Positions 39,150 through 51,923 of a stretch of DNA of 64,000 bases are shown here, one piece after another. The notes beneath the pieces were generated by a model. That model did not search any database, had not been told where the DNA came from, and worked only from the letters and a program-made list of their open reading frames with translations. The stretch spans positions 33,893 to 97,892 of the forward strand of contig JAREIK010017896.1 of the NCBI GenBank assembly GCA_029783825.1, given 5' to 3'. The position numbers and the translations under genes were made by a program. The number at the start of each line of letters is the position of its first letter. Position 1 is the stretch's first letter. This stretch comes from Sapria himalayana (Eukaryota > Streptophyta > Magnoliopsida > Malpighiales > Rafflesiaceae).

Positions 39150-39260
39150 TACATTTTTTTATATTGAATCTACAACAAATATAATTATTAAGATTATAAT
39201 AATAGATTATTAATATATATGCTTATAAAAGAAGTAAAAATTTTAAAATTAAAAATAATT
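39150..39260 (-). repeat. Chimeric satellite monomer (deletion junction)
   Basis: The sequence ...ACAACAAATATAATTATTAAGATTAT runs straight into AATAGATTATTAATATATATGCTTATAAAAG. The first half matches 53.60-53.64 kb (and 11.3 kb inverted); the second matches the start region of another monomer type. The palindrome and telomere-like block expected between them are missing, consistent with unequal recombination between monomers. Confidence 0.65.
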
Positions 39261-40226
39261 ATCCAATAATATTTTTTACTTTAATTTTGAATCAATTTGG
39301 GTTATGTAAATATTTTTTAATTAATATCTATCTTATTATTAATAGTTTATTAATTTAATTTTTGATCATTATTATAATATCTATCAATAAAATTATTTAT
39401 ATTGAATTTATATGATATATAATTATTAAAATTATTATAACTAAATATTGTATTCACATTTCAAAAAAGTTTAAATATTATTAAATTTCCAAAGGTTAAA
39501 ACATTTGAAAATGACAAAAAATTATAATTTTTTTTGTTATTTTATTGTCTAAACAAAACCTATAAATCACTAAATGCCTAAAAACATAAATAGCTAAACT
39601 CATAAACGAAAAAACTTCAAAATACTTAAACCATTAAACTGGTATACATTAATAATAAATCATAAATCTCATTTTAATTTTATTCAGTATAATTTTAAAT
39701 TTTATTTTAATTATTTATCAGTTTATTTTTAAAGAAATATTAATTACAAAATAAATTATTAGTGAGACAGATCTAATTTAAACTATACCGGTATCTCTAA
39801 ATAATAAATAATAAATAATAAATCTCATTTTTTTTATTTTAATTTTAAATGTTCATTTTAATTATTTATTAGTTTATTTATATACAAATATTAATTACGA
39901 AATAAATTATGAGTTAAACAAATATAATTTATATAAATTATTTTTCATTAAAAAAATATAGATAAACTTATTAAAAGAAGAAAAAATTTAAAAGCATATA
40001 ATTTTATATAGTAATATATATTTCTTTACTTCTGAATCATTTTAAGTTTTGTAATTATATTTTAATTAATATATATATTATTATTAATGGAATAATAATT
40101 TATTTTTTGATTATTATTAGAATATATATCAATAAAATTATTTATATTGAATTTATATAATATATAAATATAATGATTAGTATAACTAATTATTGTATTC
40201 ACGTTTAAAAAAAATTAAAAATTATT

Positions 40227-40258
40227 ATATTTTCAAAGGTTATAACCTTTGAAAATAT
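40227..40258. other. 32-bp perfect palindrome, satellite dyad
   Basis: Perfect loopless inverted repeat centred between 40242 and 40243, about 70 bp before hAT copy 2. It is positionally equivalent to 16675-16706. Confidence 0.9.
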
Positions 40259-40319
40259 CAAAAAATGATAAAAATAAATTTTTTTGTTATTTTATTTTTT
40301 AAATAAAACCTATAAACCA

Positions 40320-40327
40320 CTAAATGC
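40320..40327 (+). repeat. 8-bp target site duplication, left of hAT copy 2
   Basis: CTAAATGC, the same as for copy 1. The right partner at 44022-44029 reads CAAAATGC (one change). Confidence 0.88.
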
Positions 40328-43300
40328 TAGGGGTGCTCATGGGACGGGACGCAATGGGGATTACAAATCTCCAGTCCCTTCCCACAGTTTGGAGATTTTT
40401 TTTTTGAAGATCCAGACCGGTCCCATAGGTTGAAAATATCAGGATTGGACGGGATGGAGATGGTGGATTATGGGTAGGAGAAAATGGTTCCGGGACGTAT
40501 GAAGTTCAGACATTTTTTTCAATTTATTTTCTTCAAACCAGCCAAGTTAATTCATGTCGAAACCTTTTGTTGTACCATTTATCATTCATTATTATGTATC
40601 TTTCGAACTCAAATTGGGCCAATTTTGTTTTGTCAAATAAGGTAAATATCACAAACGAGTTCCATTACCTTATCAAAAGATTTGATGTGCAGAAAAGGAT
40701 CGAAATGTTAAATAGAATGGTACCGAGTTGTGTGCTTAATTTGGTTCTTTTTTTTTCACAAGTTGGCTTTGTTCAGCCGAGTGAAAGTTAACCATAATAG
40801 CAATACTACATTTTTTAAAAAATTACTTAAAATATTAAGGAAAAGCTAAAGATGACCACAAACATTGGTAGCATCAATTACTACTTAAGTAATTGCTAAA
40901 ATTAGGCAGCTTAATATAACAAAAAAAATACAACTAATAACAACCATGATAATAATCATTTCAAAGGTCCGTCCCGGAACAACAATGAAATCCAAACCAA
41001 ATTAATTATCTCTTCTTCAACTCCTCCCTTTTCTTCCTCCACCATAGAAGGACAACCAAAGATGAAAACGTGTTAATCATGCAGACATAAATTTCTAAGA
41101 TGAATGAGTAATAAAAAAACAAAATATTACCTTATAAAATTTAATACACCCATTCCAAATTTAGTTCGCCGACTATAGTTGGAAGAATATTAGGATCTTG
41201 TGACCCCTTTGAAAATTATAATTGAGCCATATTTTTATTAAATTGAATGAATAAAATAAGTAAAAGTGAAATTAAAATTTACAAGATTTGTATACTAACC
41301 TGATTCATTATCATCAAGGCCTTGAACTAATTCTTCAATTTCAAAAGGTTTGCTTGAGCTTCTCAACCAATCTAATAGACATATGAGAAGTTCAGTGGTA
41401 ATATGTGTTAAAGAACTCCTAAATTTATCTAAAGTTCCGCCTCCAGTGCTAAATGTAGATTAGTAGGCCATAGTAGATGCATGGATAGCAAATACATGCC
41501 TTGCTACATTTTCCAAAGAAGGATACCTAACCTCATTTACCTTCCACCAGTTTAAAAGATCAAAATCAATTCTACTTTTTCAAGTTTGTCCTCCAAGTAC
41601 CTATCCAACTCTTCCAAAGCTGCAACTTCTTGTTCTTTCTCCAATTCAACAAAAAAAATCATCAACATAAGTATGACTACCATCAAAGAAATCGTCATTT
41701 TTCTTCAACACAGTAGAAGAGAAATCATCTCCTTTTCATTCTTCTTCATTTAAATCTTTATAAACATTCATCATCTCATTTAAAGCATTTATAACCTTTT
41801 TCACCTAATTTTTAGCCAATTCCTCTCTATAATGCTAAGTGTGCTTAACCTTGAGATATCTGAGCTTATATCTTGGATCCAACACCACTGCTACAAAAAG
41901 CATAATAATTGTTGACTGAAGAAAACCCCAATATTTTTTGAAATTATGCCTCATTTTCATACCCATTTCAGACACCATTGTATCTCTACTATTTTCATAA
42001 AGCTCAATTTTTTTAAAAATTCGAATAATCTGAGGAAAATAAACACTAGAGGTAGAATATTATGAGCTAGAAAAGTTACAAGTTACCTCATAAAAAGATT
42101 TCAAGAAACGAGCCAAAATTTTGGTATTTGTTCAGTCTCTCTCAGCTGGAACATTTGAACCAAACTCCTTCAAATACCTTTTGTCTTTGTCCTCCAACTT
42201 ATCAAATTCTTTTTGATATTTTATATCAGTTTGTAGCAACAAATAAGTTGAATTCTATTTTGCAGGACAATCTAATTGCAATGAAGATCCATATGTCAAG
42301 TTTGCTTCTTCAACACATAACTTAAACATATTTAATCTTTTAGGACCACTCCTCACATATTTCACTACACCTCTAATTTTTTGAATAGCACCCTCAAGTA
42401 CTGCAATGCCATCTCTGACAATTATGTTTAGGATATGAGCACAACATCTCATATGAAAATGCTAGCCTCTCAAAGGTACAACACTTTTATTCAGAAGCCA
42501 TTTTTTCAATTGTTCAACTGCAACATCATTATTTGATGCATTGTCAATAGTAATGCTCATCAACTTTCTCAAACCCCATTTATTCATGCAAAACTCAATA
42601 GCATTTCTAATATTAACTCCAGAATGACTTTTAATTACACAAAAGTTCAATGGCCTTTTATGCATATTCAATTGAGAATCAAAGAAATTAACAGTCAAAC
42701 AAATATAAGACAAATTTTGAATGCTAGTCCAAGTGTCGGCAGTCAATGAAACTCTACAACAATGAGATGATATGCTATCAAATAATTTCTTCTTTTTCTT
42801 CACAAACAAAGAAAAAGAATCCCTTAGTGTGGGATGCCTAGATGGAATTTTAAATTGAGTCTCACTAACTTCACAAAACTCCTTAAACTCACCCCTTTCA
42901 ACAAAACAAAAAGGCAATTCATCTTTTATGATCATTTTCAGTAAAGCCTCCCTAACTAGTTGTTGATCAGATTGCCAACAAGTTAATTTGTTATCCTCTG
43001 AACTAGTACCTTTAGTGAAACTCAACAAAGATTGTGACTTGTCTTAACCTTTGTGAGCTTCTATTAATTCTTTTTGTGTGTTAAAATTTCCTACAAGTCT
43101 CTCTTAAGTATTTATATAAACCCGAAGTACCTTGATCACTTTTTGCCAAATATTCTTTCCAACACCATATACAAGCTGCCCTACCAGTTTCATTTAACTC
43201 TGAATCAACTAATATTGCATATGTTTCCCAAACAGCAGACTTATACTTTTTATGAGCTAGAGGTTCATATGTACATTGACTTTCTTTTACAATTGGAATT

Positions 43301-44021
43301 GAAGAAATTGTCGTAACAATAGGAGGGTTCGTGAAAGGATGATGATTGGATTTACCAGTACGTAGATCATTTGAGATGTGAACATCTTCAATTTTTTGTA
43401 TTTTTCATTTACCGCTGGTTTGTGCTATCTACATTGCCATTAATTAATATGATATGTTAAGCATAAATACATATAATTTTTTTAAACAAGCAAGCACTAC
43501 AAAACTGACGGTGCCACATTCAGCCCACTCATTCGGCACAACCACAACACCACAACCAATACCCAACAAAACTGACTAAGACACATAATAATAATAATTA
43601 AAAACTCAATTCTCGTTAGAAAAATAAACCAAAAGGCTGGTGTCATCTGAGACATGGTGGAGGCAACCAGAAGTGTGTTCGACAAGGGTTGGACCTAACT
43701 GAACGCGGCTGGAATGGTGTGAGGTGTCCTGGAACTCGTCGCAACATCAATAGGTGTGTCGGAATTGGATGGGCAGTAGCGGAATTGGTGGCATCTTCAT
43801 GTTATATATATATATATATTTCTGGTTCTAGTATAGGTTTTTTAGGACGGAATGGTTCTCGAGATGGATATTGCTTAAGATCCGGAACCGTCCCAAAAGA
43901 AAAAATACGTCACAGAACAGGAAGGGAAAATTCAAAGTCAATGGATTTTCTCAGTCCCGATTCTTTTGGGACAAGACTTCAGGTCGTGTCGAAAACCTCC
44001 GAGTCCCGTGAGCAGGCCCTT
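40328..44021 (-). mobile_element. hAT DNA transposon, copy 2 (defective)
   Basis: A 3.7-kb sister of 16775-20409. The left end is TAGGGGTGCTCATGGGACGG. The right end (GTGAGCAGGCCCTT) has decayed by an inserted G and a terminal change. Insertion position and target duplication are the same as in copy 1, and the flanking satellite also matches (shared TTTTAAGTTTTGTAATTATA and ATTTATATAATATATAAATA variants upstream). Both therefore descend from one insertion duplicated with its surroundings. It carries the transposase pseudogene at 41295-43385 and a (TA)n run near 43803-43819. Confidence 0.92.
41295..43385 (-). pseudogene. hAT transposase pseudogene, copy 2
   Basis: Decayed sister of the copy 1 transposase. 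The longest intact stretch is 43028-42462 (188 codons): LLSFTKGTSSEDNKLTC, a PSRHPTLRDSFSLFVK segment partly lost from copy 1, core motif VSLTADTWTSIQNLSYICLT, then KWGLRKLMSITIDNASNND. A TAG at 42462-42464, shared with copy 1, interrupts it before RCCAHILNIIVRDGIAV (42452-42255). Private lesions: a stop at 42255-42257 within the family's TRWNST motif, a stop at 41460-41462 in the dimerisation domain (AY-stop-STFS), and a one-base frameshift near 43355 in the N-terminal part. It cannot encode a working enzyme. Confidence 0.9.
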
Positions 44022-44029
44022 CAAAATGC
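44022..44029 (+). repeat. Right target site duplication of hAT copy 2 (one mismatch)
   Basis: CAAAATGC against CTAAATGC on the left. Satellite resumes as ATATAAAGTTAAATTAGTAAAC. Confidence 0.75.
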
Positions 44030-47000
44030 ATATAAAGTTAAATTAGTAAACTTTTAAACCCCGTAATGCCTAAATACATAAAACATTAAACTGCTAAATA
44101 CTACTTAATAATTTACAAATCTAATTTTTATTGATATTTATTATATTTTTATATATTCATTTTAATTATTTATTAGTGTAATTATTTAGAAATATTTATT
44201 ACAAAATAAATTATGAGTGGGACAAATGTAATTTAAATAATATATTATTTATCTAATAAAAATATACGCTTATAAAAGAAGTATAAATTTAAAAATTAAA
44301 AATATTATAAAGTAATATAAGTTACTTTAATTTTGAATCAATTTGAGTTTTGTAAATATTTTTTAATTAATATCTATCTTAATATTAATAGTTTAAAAAT
44401 TTAATTCTTGATCATTATTATAAAATATATCAATAAATTTATTTATTTTAAATTTATATGATATATAATTATTAATATTATTATAACAAAATATTGTATT
44501 AAAATTTTAAAAAATTTTAAATATTATTATATTTTCAAATGTTATAATCCTATGAAAATGATAAAAAATTATTGAAATTTTTTTTGTTATTTTATTTTTT
44601 TCAATAAAACCTATAAAGCACTAAAAGCCTAAAAACATAAATCGCTAAACTCTTAATGAGAAAACCTCTAAATACTTAAATAATTAAACTGGTATACATT
44701 AATAATAAATCATAAATCTCATTTAATTTTTTTTCAGTATAATTTTAAATTTTTATTTTAATTATTTATCAATTTATTTTATAGAAATATTAATTACAAA
44801 ATAAATTATTAGCGAGATAGATCTAATTTAAATTAAACCTATATCCCTAAATAATAAATAATAAATCTTATTTTTTTTCATTATAATTTTAAATATTCAT
44901 TTTAATTATTTATTTGTTTATTTATATATAAATATTAATTACAAAATAAATTGAGTTACACAAATATAATTTATATAAATTATTTTTCAACAAAAAATTA
45001 TTGATAAACTTTTTAAAAGAAAAAAAAAATTTAAAAAATATAATTATTATATACTAATATATTTTGCATTTCTTCCGAATCATTTTAGGTTTCGTAATTA
45101 TATTTTAATTGATATCTATCTTATTAATAATAGGTTATTAATTTATTTTTTGATCATTATTAGAATATTTATCAATAAAATTGTTTATATTTAATTATAT
45201 GATATATAAATATAATGATTATTATAACTAAATATTGTATTCATTTTTAAAAAAAATTTAAAAATTATTTATTTTTCAAAGGTTATAAACTTTGAAAATA
45301 TCAAAAAATAATAAAAATAAATTTTTTATTTTTTAAATAAAACCTATAAACCACTAAATGCATACACAGTTAAATCATTAAACTTTTAAACCCCATAATG
45401 CCTAAATACATAAACCATTAAACCGCTATATATTAATTAATAATTAATAAATCTAATTTTTATTTCTATTTATTATAAAATTTAAATATTCATTTTAATT
45501 ATTTATTAGTTTATTTTTATAGAAAAATTTATTACTAATTAAATTATGAGAGCGACACATATATTTTAATTAATTTATTTTTAAACAAAAAAAAATATGC
45601 TTATAAAAGAAGTAAAAATTTAAAAATTAAAAATTATTTTCCAGTAATATATTTTACTTTATTTTGAATCAATTTGGGTTTTGTAAATATTTTTTTAATT
45701 AATATCAATCTTTTTATTAATAGTTTATTAATTTAAATTTGATCATTATTATATTATCTATCAATAAGATTGTTTATATTGAATTTATATGATATATAAT
45801 TATTAATATTATTATAACTAAATATTGTATTCACATTTCAAAAAATTTTAAATATTATTATATTTTCAAAGGTTATAACCTATGAAAATGAGAAAAAATT
45901 ACAAATTTATTTTTGTTATTTTATTATTTAAATAAAACCTATAAACCACTAAATGCCTAAAAACATAAATTGCTAAACTTTTAAACGACACAACCTTTAA
46001 ATACTTAAACTATTAAACATGTGTGCATTAATAAAAAATCATAAATCTCAATTTAATTTTTATTAAGTATAATTTTAAATTTTTATTTTAATTATTTATT
46101 AGTTTATTTTTATAGAAATATTAATTACAAAATAAATTATTAGTGAGACAGATCTAATTTAAATAATTTATTTATCATCAAAAAAAATATATATATATCC
46201 TTAAAAAAGAGGCAAAATTTTAAGAACAAAAATTTATTATTTATTAATATATTTTATTTTTATTTTGAATCATTTTAGATTTTGCAATTATATTTTAATA
46301 AAAAGATTGATCATTATTACTAATACTTCTTATTAATAATAGTTTATTAATTTTGTATTGATCATTATTATAATATCTATTAATAAAATTATTTATATTG
46401 AGTTTACATTATATATAATTATTAAGATTATTATTACTGAATATTATATTCACATTTAAATAAAATTAAAAATTATTATAATTTCAAAGGTTATAACCTT
46501 CAAAAATTAAAAAAAATCAAAAAATATCAAAAAATTAAATTTTTTATTTTTCCATTCTTTAAATAAAAACTATAAATCACTAAAGTCCTAAACACTTATA
46601 TCACTAAACCCCAAAACACATAAAGACTTAAACCATTAAACTAGTATATCCTTAATAATAAATAATAAATCTCTATTTTATTTGTATTCATTATAGTTTT
46701 AAATATTCATTTTAATTATTTATTAGTTTATTTTTATAGAATTATAAATTAAAAATAAATACAAGGAAGACAAATATAATTTAAATAATTTACTTTTAAT
46801 AAAAAAAATATAAACTTATTAAAATTAGCAAAACATAAAATAAATTATTATTTAGTAATATATTTTACTTTGATTTTGAATAAATTTACGTTTTACAAAT
46901 ATATTTTAAATAAAATCTTTCTTATTAATAATAGTTTATTAATTTATTTTTTGGTCATTAATATAATATCTATCAATATAATTGTTTATATTGAATTTAT

Positions 47001-49460
47001 ATGATATATAATTATTAAGATTATCATAACTAAATATAGTATTCACATATAAATAAAATTTAAAAATTGTTATATTTTCAAAGGTTATAACCTTCAAAAA
47101 TGATAAAAAATAACAAAAATTATTTTTTTGTTATATCATTGTATAAATTAAACTTATAAACCATTAAAAACCTAAAGTCATAAATCTCTAAACTCCTAAA
47201 CCCCGAACCCTATATACTTAAACCTTTAAACTCGTAAACCTTAAATATAATTTAAATAATATTTTAAAATATTAATTACTAAATAAATTATGAGTGATAC
47301 AAATATAATTTAAATTATTTATTTTTAATCAAAAAAAAATTTAAGCTTATAAAAAGAAGAAAAAACTAAAAAACAAAAATTGTTATATAGTAATAAATTT
47401 TACATTGTTTTTTAATCATTTTAGGTTATTTAATATTATTTTAATTTATATCTATCATATTAATTATAGCATATTAATTTATTTTTTGATAATTGATATC
47501 ATATCTATCAATAAAATTGTTTATATTTATTTTATATTATATATAATTATAATGATTATTATTACTAAATAGTGTATTCACATTTTTAATAAAATTTAAA
47601 ATTATTATATTTTCAAAGGTTATAACATTTGAAAATGTGAAAAAAAATAAAAAATATTTTTTTTATTATTTCATTGTTTAAATAAAACCTATAAACCAAA
47701 AAATGCATAAAAACATAAATCGCTAAACTCCTAAACGATAAAACCTCTAAATACTTAAACCATTAAACTGGTAAACATTAATAATAATTCATAAGTCTCA
47801 TTTTAATTTTTATTCAGTATAATTTTAAATTTTTATTTTAATTATTTATCAGTTTATTTTTATAGAAATATTAATTACAAAATAAATTATTAGTGAGACG
47901 GATCAAATTAAAATTAAAACAATATCCCTAAATAATAAATAATAAATCTCATTTTTTTATTATAATTTTAAACATTCATTTTAATTAATTATTTATTTAT
48001 TTATATATAAATATTAATTACAAAATAATTTGAGCTTGACAAAAATAATTTATATAAATTATTTTTCATCAAAAAATTATAGATAAACTATTTAAAAGAA
48101 AAAAAAATTTCAAAACAAAAAATTATTTTATAGTAATATATTTTGCTTTGATTCTAAATCATTGTAGGTTTTGTAATTATATTTTAATTGATATCAATCA
48201 TATTAATAATAGATTATTAATTTATTTTTTGATCATTATTAGATTATTTATCATTAAAATTATTTATATTGAATTTATATGATATATAATTATAAAGATT
48301 ATTATAACTAAATATTATATTTACATTGAAATTAATTTAAAAATTATTATATTTTCAAAGGTTATCATCTTTGAAAATGAGATAAAATCACAGAAATAAT
48401 TTTTTTGTTATTTAATTGTTTATATAAAACTTATAAACTACTAAATGCCTAAACATTTAAATCATTAAACTGATAAACTCCTAAACCACAAAACCCTTAA
48501 ATACTTAAACATTTAAACCATCTTTAAAGGTTTAAGTATTTATAAATAATATATAAATATCTATCAATAAATAATAGTTTATTAATTTATTTTTTGATCA
48601 TTATTATATTTATATTTATATTTAGTTTATTAATATCTATCAATATAATTGTTTATTTTTAATCTACATGATATATCATTATTAAGTTTGTTATAATTAA
48701 ATATTATATTCACATTTGAAAAGAATTTAAAAATTATTATATTTATAAAGGTTATAACCTTCAAAATTGATAAAAAATTTGAAAAATAATTTTTATGTTA
48801 TTTCAATATTTAAATAAAAAATATAAACTACTAAATGCCTAAATACTTAAATCACTAAATTCCTAAACTTTTAAATACTTAAACCATTAAACCGGTATAC
48901 CCTAAATAATTAATCATAAATCTCATTTTTATTTGTATTCATTATAATTTCAATATTCATTTTAATTATTTATTAGTTTATTTTTATAGAAATATTAATT
49001 GCAAAATAAAATTATGAATGAGACAAATATAATTTAAATAATTTATCTTCATCAAAAAAATTTATAAGATTATAAAAAGAATCAAAAATTTAATAATAAA
49101 AAATTATTATTTAGTAATATATTTTACTTTAATTTTGAATCGTTTTAGGTTTTGCAAATATATTTTAATTAATATCTATCTTATTAATTGAAGTTTATTA
49201 ATCTATTTTATGATCAGTATTATAATATCGATCAATAAAATTATTTATATTGAATTTACATGATATTTAATTTTTATGATTATTATAATTAAATATTGTA
49301 TTAACATTTGAAAAAAATTAAAAATTATAATATTTTCGATGGTTATAACATTGAAAATGAGAAAAAATCATAAAAATAATTTTTTTGTTATATAATTATA
49401 TAAATAAAACCTATAAACCACAAAATACCTAAATACTTAAATTACAAAACTCCTAAACCC
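44030..49460 (-). repeat. Satellite array between hAT copy 2 and module copy 2
   Basis: Palindromes near 44546, 45282, 45882, 46491, 47085, 47621, 48365, 48753 and 49344. It is collinear with 20418-26963 but lacks two monomers (about 1.17 kb). No gene seen. Confidence 0.92.
48365..48753 (-). repeat. Short (~390-bp) satellite monomer, deletion type 1
   Basis: Collinear counterpart of 25877-26266, with the same join and the same place one monomer before the composite module. Confidence 0.8.
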
Positions 49461-50749
49461 TGATACTACTGCACCACACACACATAGCGATGGACCACAG
49501 TACACACGTGCACATATTCTTGTCCATTTTGGTGTAGCATTTAGAGGGGCCAGCAACTCCAGAAAGCAACAAGAAGTATGGACCACCAGCTTGTTGAGGG
49601 CCCCACTAGCAAGCCGGGATGATAACATATAGACAACTGACGAAACCGAGCAAAGTGGTCGCGAGTAAGCCCTGGAGCAGCTAGGAGTAGCTTCCACTAG
49701 CCGTATCAGGCAGCATAGAGGGCCACCCAACTGTTGCCCAACAGGAGTAGCGGGTAATCCATGATTTATTAAAGAGTCGGAAAAATCCGAAGCATCACCA
49801 AGCTAGGCAAGTAAGCAATGGATTCCAGACCAGCCACACAGGTTCGAAAGATTCAAACTTGTAGTTTATGTTTGTAGTCTTATTTGTATTTTGGACTTTG
49901 TATACACCATGTACTAGTAGAGACGGATCATGACATATTCACACACACAATCTTGTCTGTTCTCTATGTAGCATGCAATGAGGCCAACTGGACCAATGAG
50001 TATCTTTAAGTGGGGCCTACTAATGCATTTTGTAAATACACATTAGGCGATTCTACACTCCCGGGAGCAAAAGACCCATCTTTATAGTAATTTGTAATTT
50101 TACTTGTATTCTAGCTTGGTTGTAGGCGTAGTTAATTAGACTATGAGATGGACCTCATCACACATGCACACCGATGCATGCATATTTTTTGATATTTTGT
50201 CGGTGCAAAATACATCCACTTCTTGGAGCTCGAGGAAGAAGCATTATAACCCAAGAGATACTCTTTTGAAGATCATTAGAGCAAAAGAATGTGGAATTCA
50301 GATGTGAGAATGAATTGACAAAGTGCTGTAGATATGGATTTGTAGATTTATGGATATTCAGTTTTACATGTATTCTATTGCATAGCAATGGCATACGCAA
50401 ATGCTTGATACTGCATGTCACACACATGCACAATCTTATATTTGCATAGTTTTAATATGGTGCATCATTCAGGTTCCTCCAAAAGGCTTGGACAAATCCG
50501 AATGGAAAGGATGCCCTACGCATAATGACTAAATGCCAACTCTGAAGTCCGAGAATGGCAGGTGATTTTAGTTTTATTCGTATGCTTGGAATTATTAGGC
50601 ATTATGTTTTTTATGTATTTTATGCATAGAATCAATAAGGTGCATCGAATTTGGTAGGATGGCCTAAATTAGTCAGCTTTTTAGTCTCTTGTAAGTTGTG
50701 TTCCTAAATGACAAATAAAGTGTGTATTTCAAAAAAAAAACAAAAAAAA
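49461..50749 (+). other. Retroposed, poly(A)-tailed sequence of unknown origin, module A copy 2
   Basis: Sister of 26964-28252, with the same length and the same satellite junction (CTCCTAAACCC then TGATACTAC). The poly(A)-like tract is at 50731-50749, after AATAAA. No recognisable protein. A 97-codon minus-strand frame at 49437-49730 overlaps frames of copy 1 but differs in extent and is broken in copy 1. Confidence 0.55.
50714..50719 (+). promoter_or_regulatory. AATAAA polyadenylation signal in module A, copy 2
   Basis: AATAAA lying 11 bp before the A-rich tract at 50731, matching 28216-28221 in copy 1. Confidence 0.6.
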
Positions 50750-50829
50750 CCATAAACCTTAAACTTTAAATCCTAAACCATAAACCATAAACTATAACCC
50801 TAACCCATAAACCCTAAATCCTAAATCTC
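50750..50829 (+). repeat. Degenerate CCCTAAA telomere-like repeats, copy 2
   Basis: Irregular telomere-like words (CATAAACCTTAAAC, ATAACCCTAACCC, ATAAACCCTAAATCC) directly after the poly(A) tract. They are slightly better preserved than in copy 1. Confidence 0.65.
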
Positions 50830-51923
50830 ATCTTTTGCACTTTTATAATCAAATGACTAAGTGTTAAATTTAAATTGAAATTCACAACTTTTAGGAATGT
50901 CACACATTTATCTTTTTGTATATGTAACACAAAGTCATGACTCAAGGGGTGAGTTATGGATTCAGTCACTTTCTTCCTTTAGATTATTGTAGCATTAGCA
51001 ATGGTCATGATTGTATATTTTATCTCTAGAACTCAAAATCATATCGATGAGAATATGCCATAACTTGTGTTTCTCTATTGAACATATTGTTATGGCACTA
51101 AGAATGATCATGAATACATATTTAATCACTATAATAATGGGTCACAGTATTGGATATGACCATAGATTGTCCATTTTATCTTTATATTGCAAAGTCATTG
51201 GACTAGGAATGATTATAACTTTGGACATTCCTCAAGAGCAAAAGTCATGACCCTAGATTTAGTTAAAGCTCTAGTACTACTTTTTATAACTTTCTATCGC
51301 TAAAATTCTTGGGATTGGAAATATAACTATGGCTTTTTCCTTTGATTTGTGACCTCATGTGTCTATATGCAAGACTAATATTTTAAGCAATGATTAAAAC
51401 CTTTTATACATTTGAATATGATTCATTTACACCTTTTTGGGTATTGTGGGCTTGTATACATAACTCATTTATTATAAAAAAAATAATACTTTTCATATCC
51501 ATGAGGATATAAAAATAAGGCTTAGACATGCCAACAAAATAAATTTCTTGATTCTTGATTGAAAGAGAGCCCATACTTCTTGCCCTGCTAAAACCACCCT
51601 GGGGCTAGGTTGTTCTAATAGGCTACAAGGTGGTTATTTTTTTAGAGGTGAACTATGTTATAAAAAAATTTCTTTGTGTGTGTGCATGAGAGATATTTTA
51701 GAAGAAATTATAATAAACAATATAAATAGCATCCTCAACAACTAGCTATTTCAACACATAGGGTTACAACTTTGGTTCAGTCTGTTAGAGTACATGAGTC
51801 AAATTACATTTGATAGCCCAGTGATTCAACATCAAATATGATGAGACATAATAGAGATAAAGTAAAAGCTACTATTATTTTGGTTAGAGCTATAACAATC
51901 ATTCTAGAATTGAGAGAGGAACA
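50830..51923 (+). repeat. Module B copy 2
   Basis: Sister of 28333-29430 and of the inverted 13570-14562. Degenerate tandem-unit starts are near 50952, 51058, 51160 and 51245. The 79-codon frame at 51011-51250 reads through those units and is not preserved in copy 1, so it is not called. It ends at GAGAGGAACAA next to satellite. Confidence 0.7.
51490..51515. other. Hairpin in module B copy 2
   Basis: TTTTCATATCC, loop ATGA, then GGATATAAAAA. Same stem as at 28997-29022 with one mismatch. Confidence 0.7.

Larger units (their letters stand above)
33379..40327 (-). repeat. Satellite array between the GC-rich insertion and hAT copy 2
   Basis: Reverse-oriented palindromes near 33823, 34425, 35141, 35742, 36484, 36874, 37467, 38062, 38663, 39496 and 40242. 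The order of types at 37467, 38062, 38663 and about 39150 mirrors the forward series 6238, 5732, 5132, 4535, so monomer order is conserved across the inversion. A chimeric monomer near 39190 joins one type mid-body to another. No gene seen. Confidence 0.92.

Noticed and set aside
16775..44021. Two independent hAT insertions at a preferred target
   Set aside because: The same target duplication, the same position in the monomer, shared flanking variants and a shared premature stop are better explained by one insertion followed by duplication.
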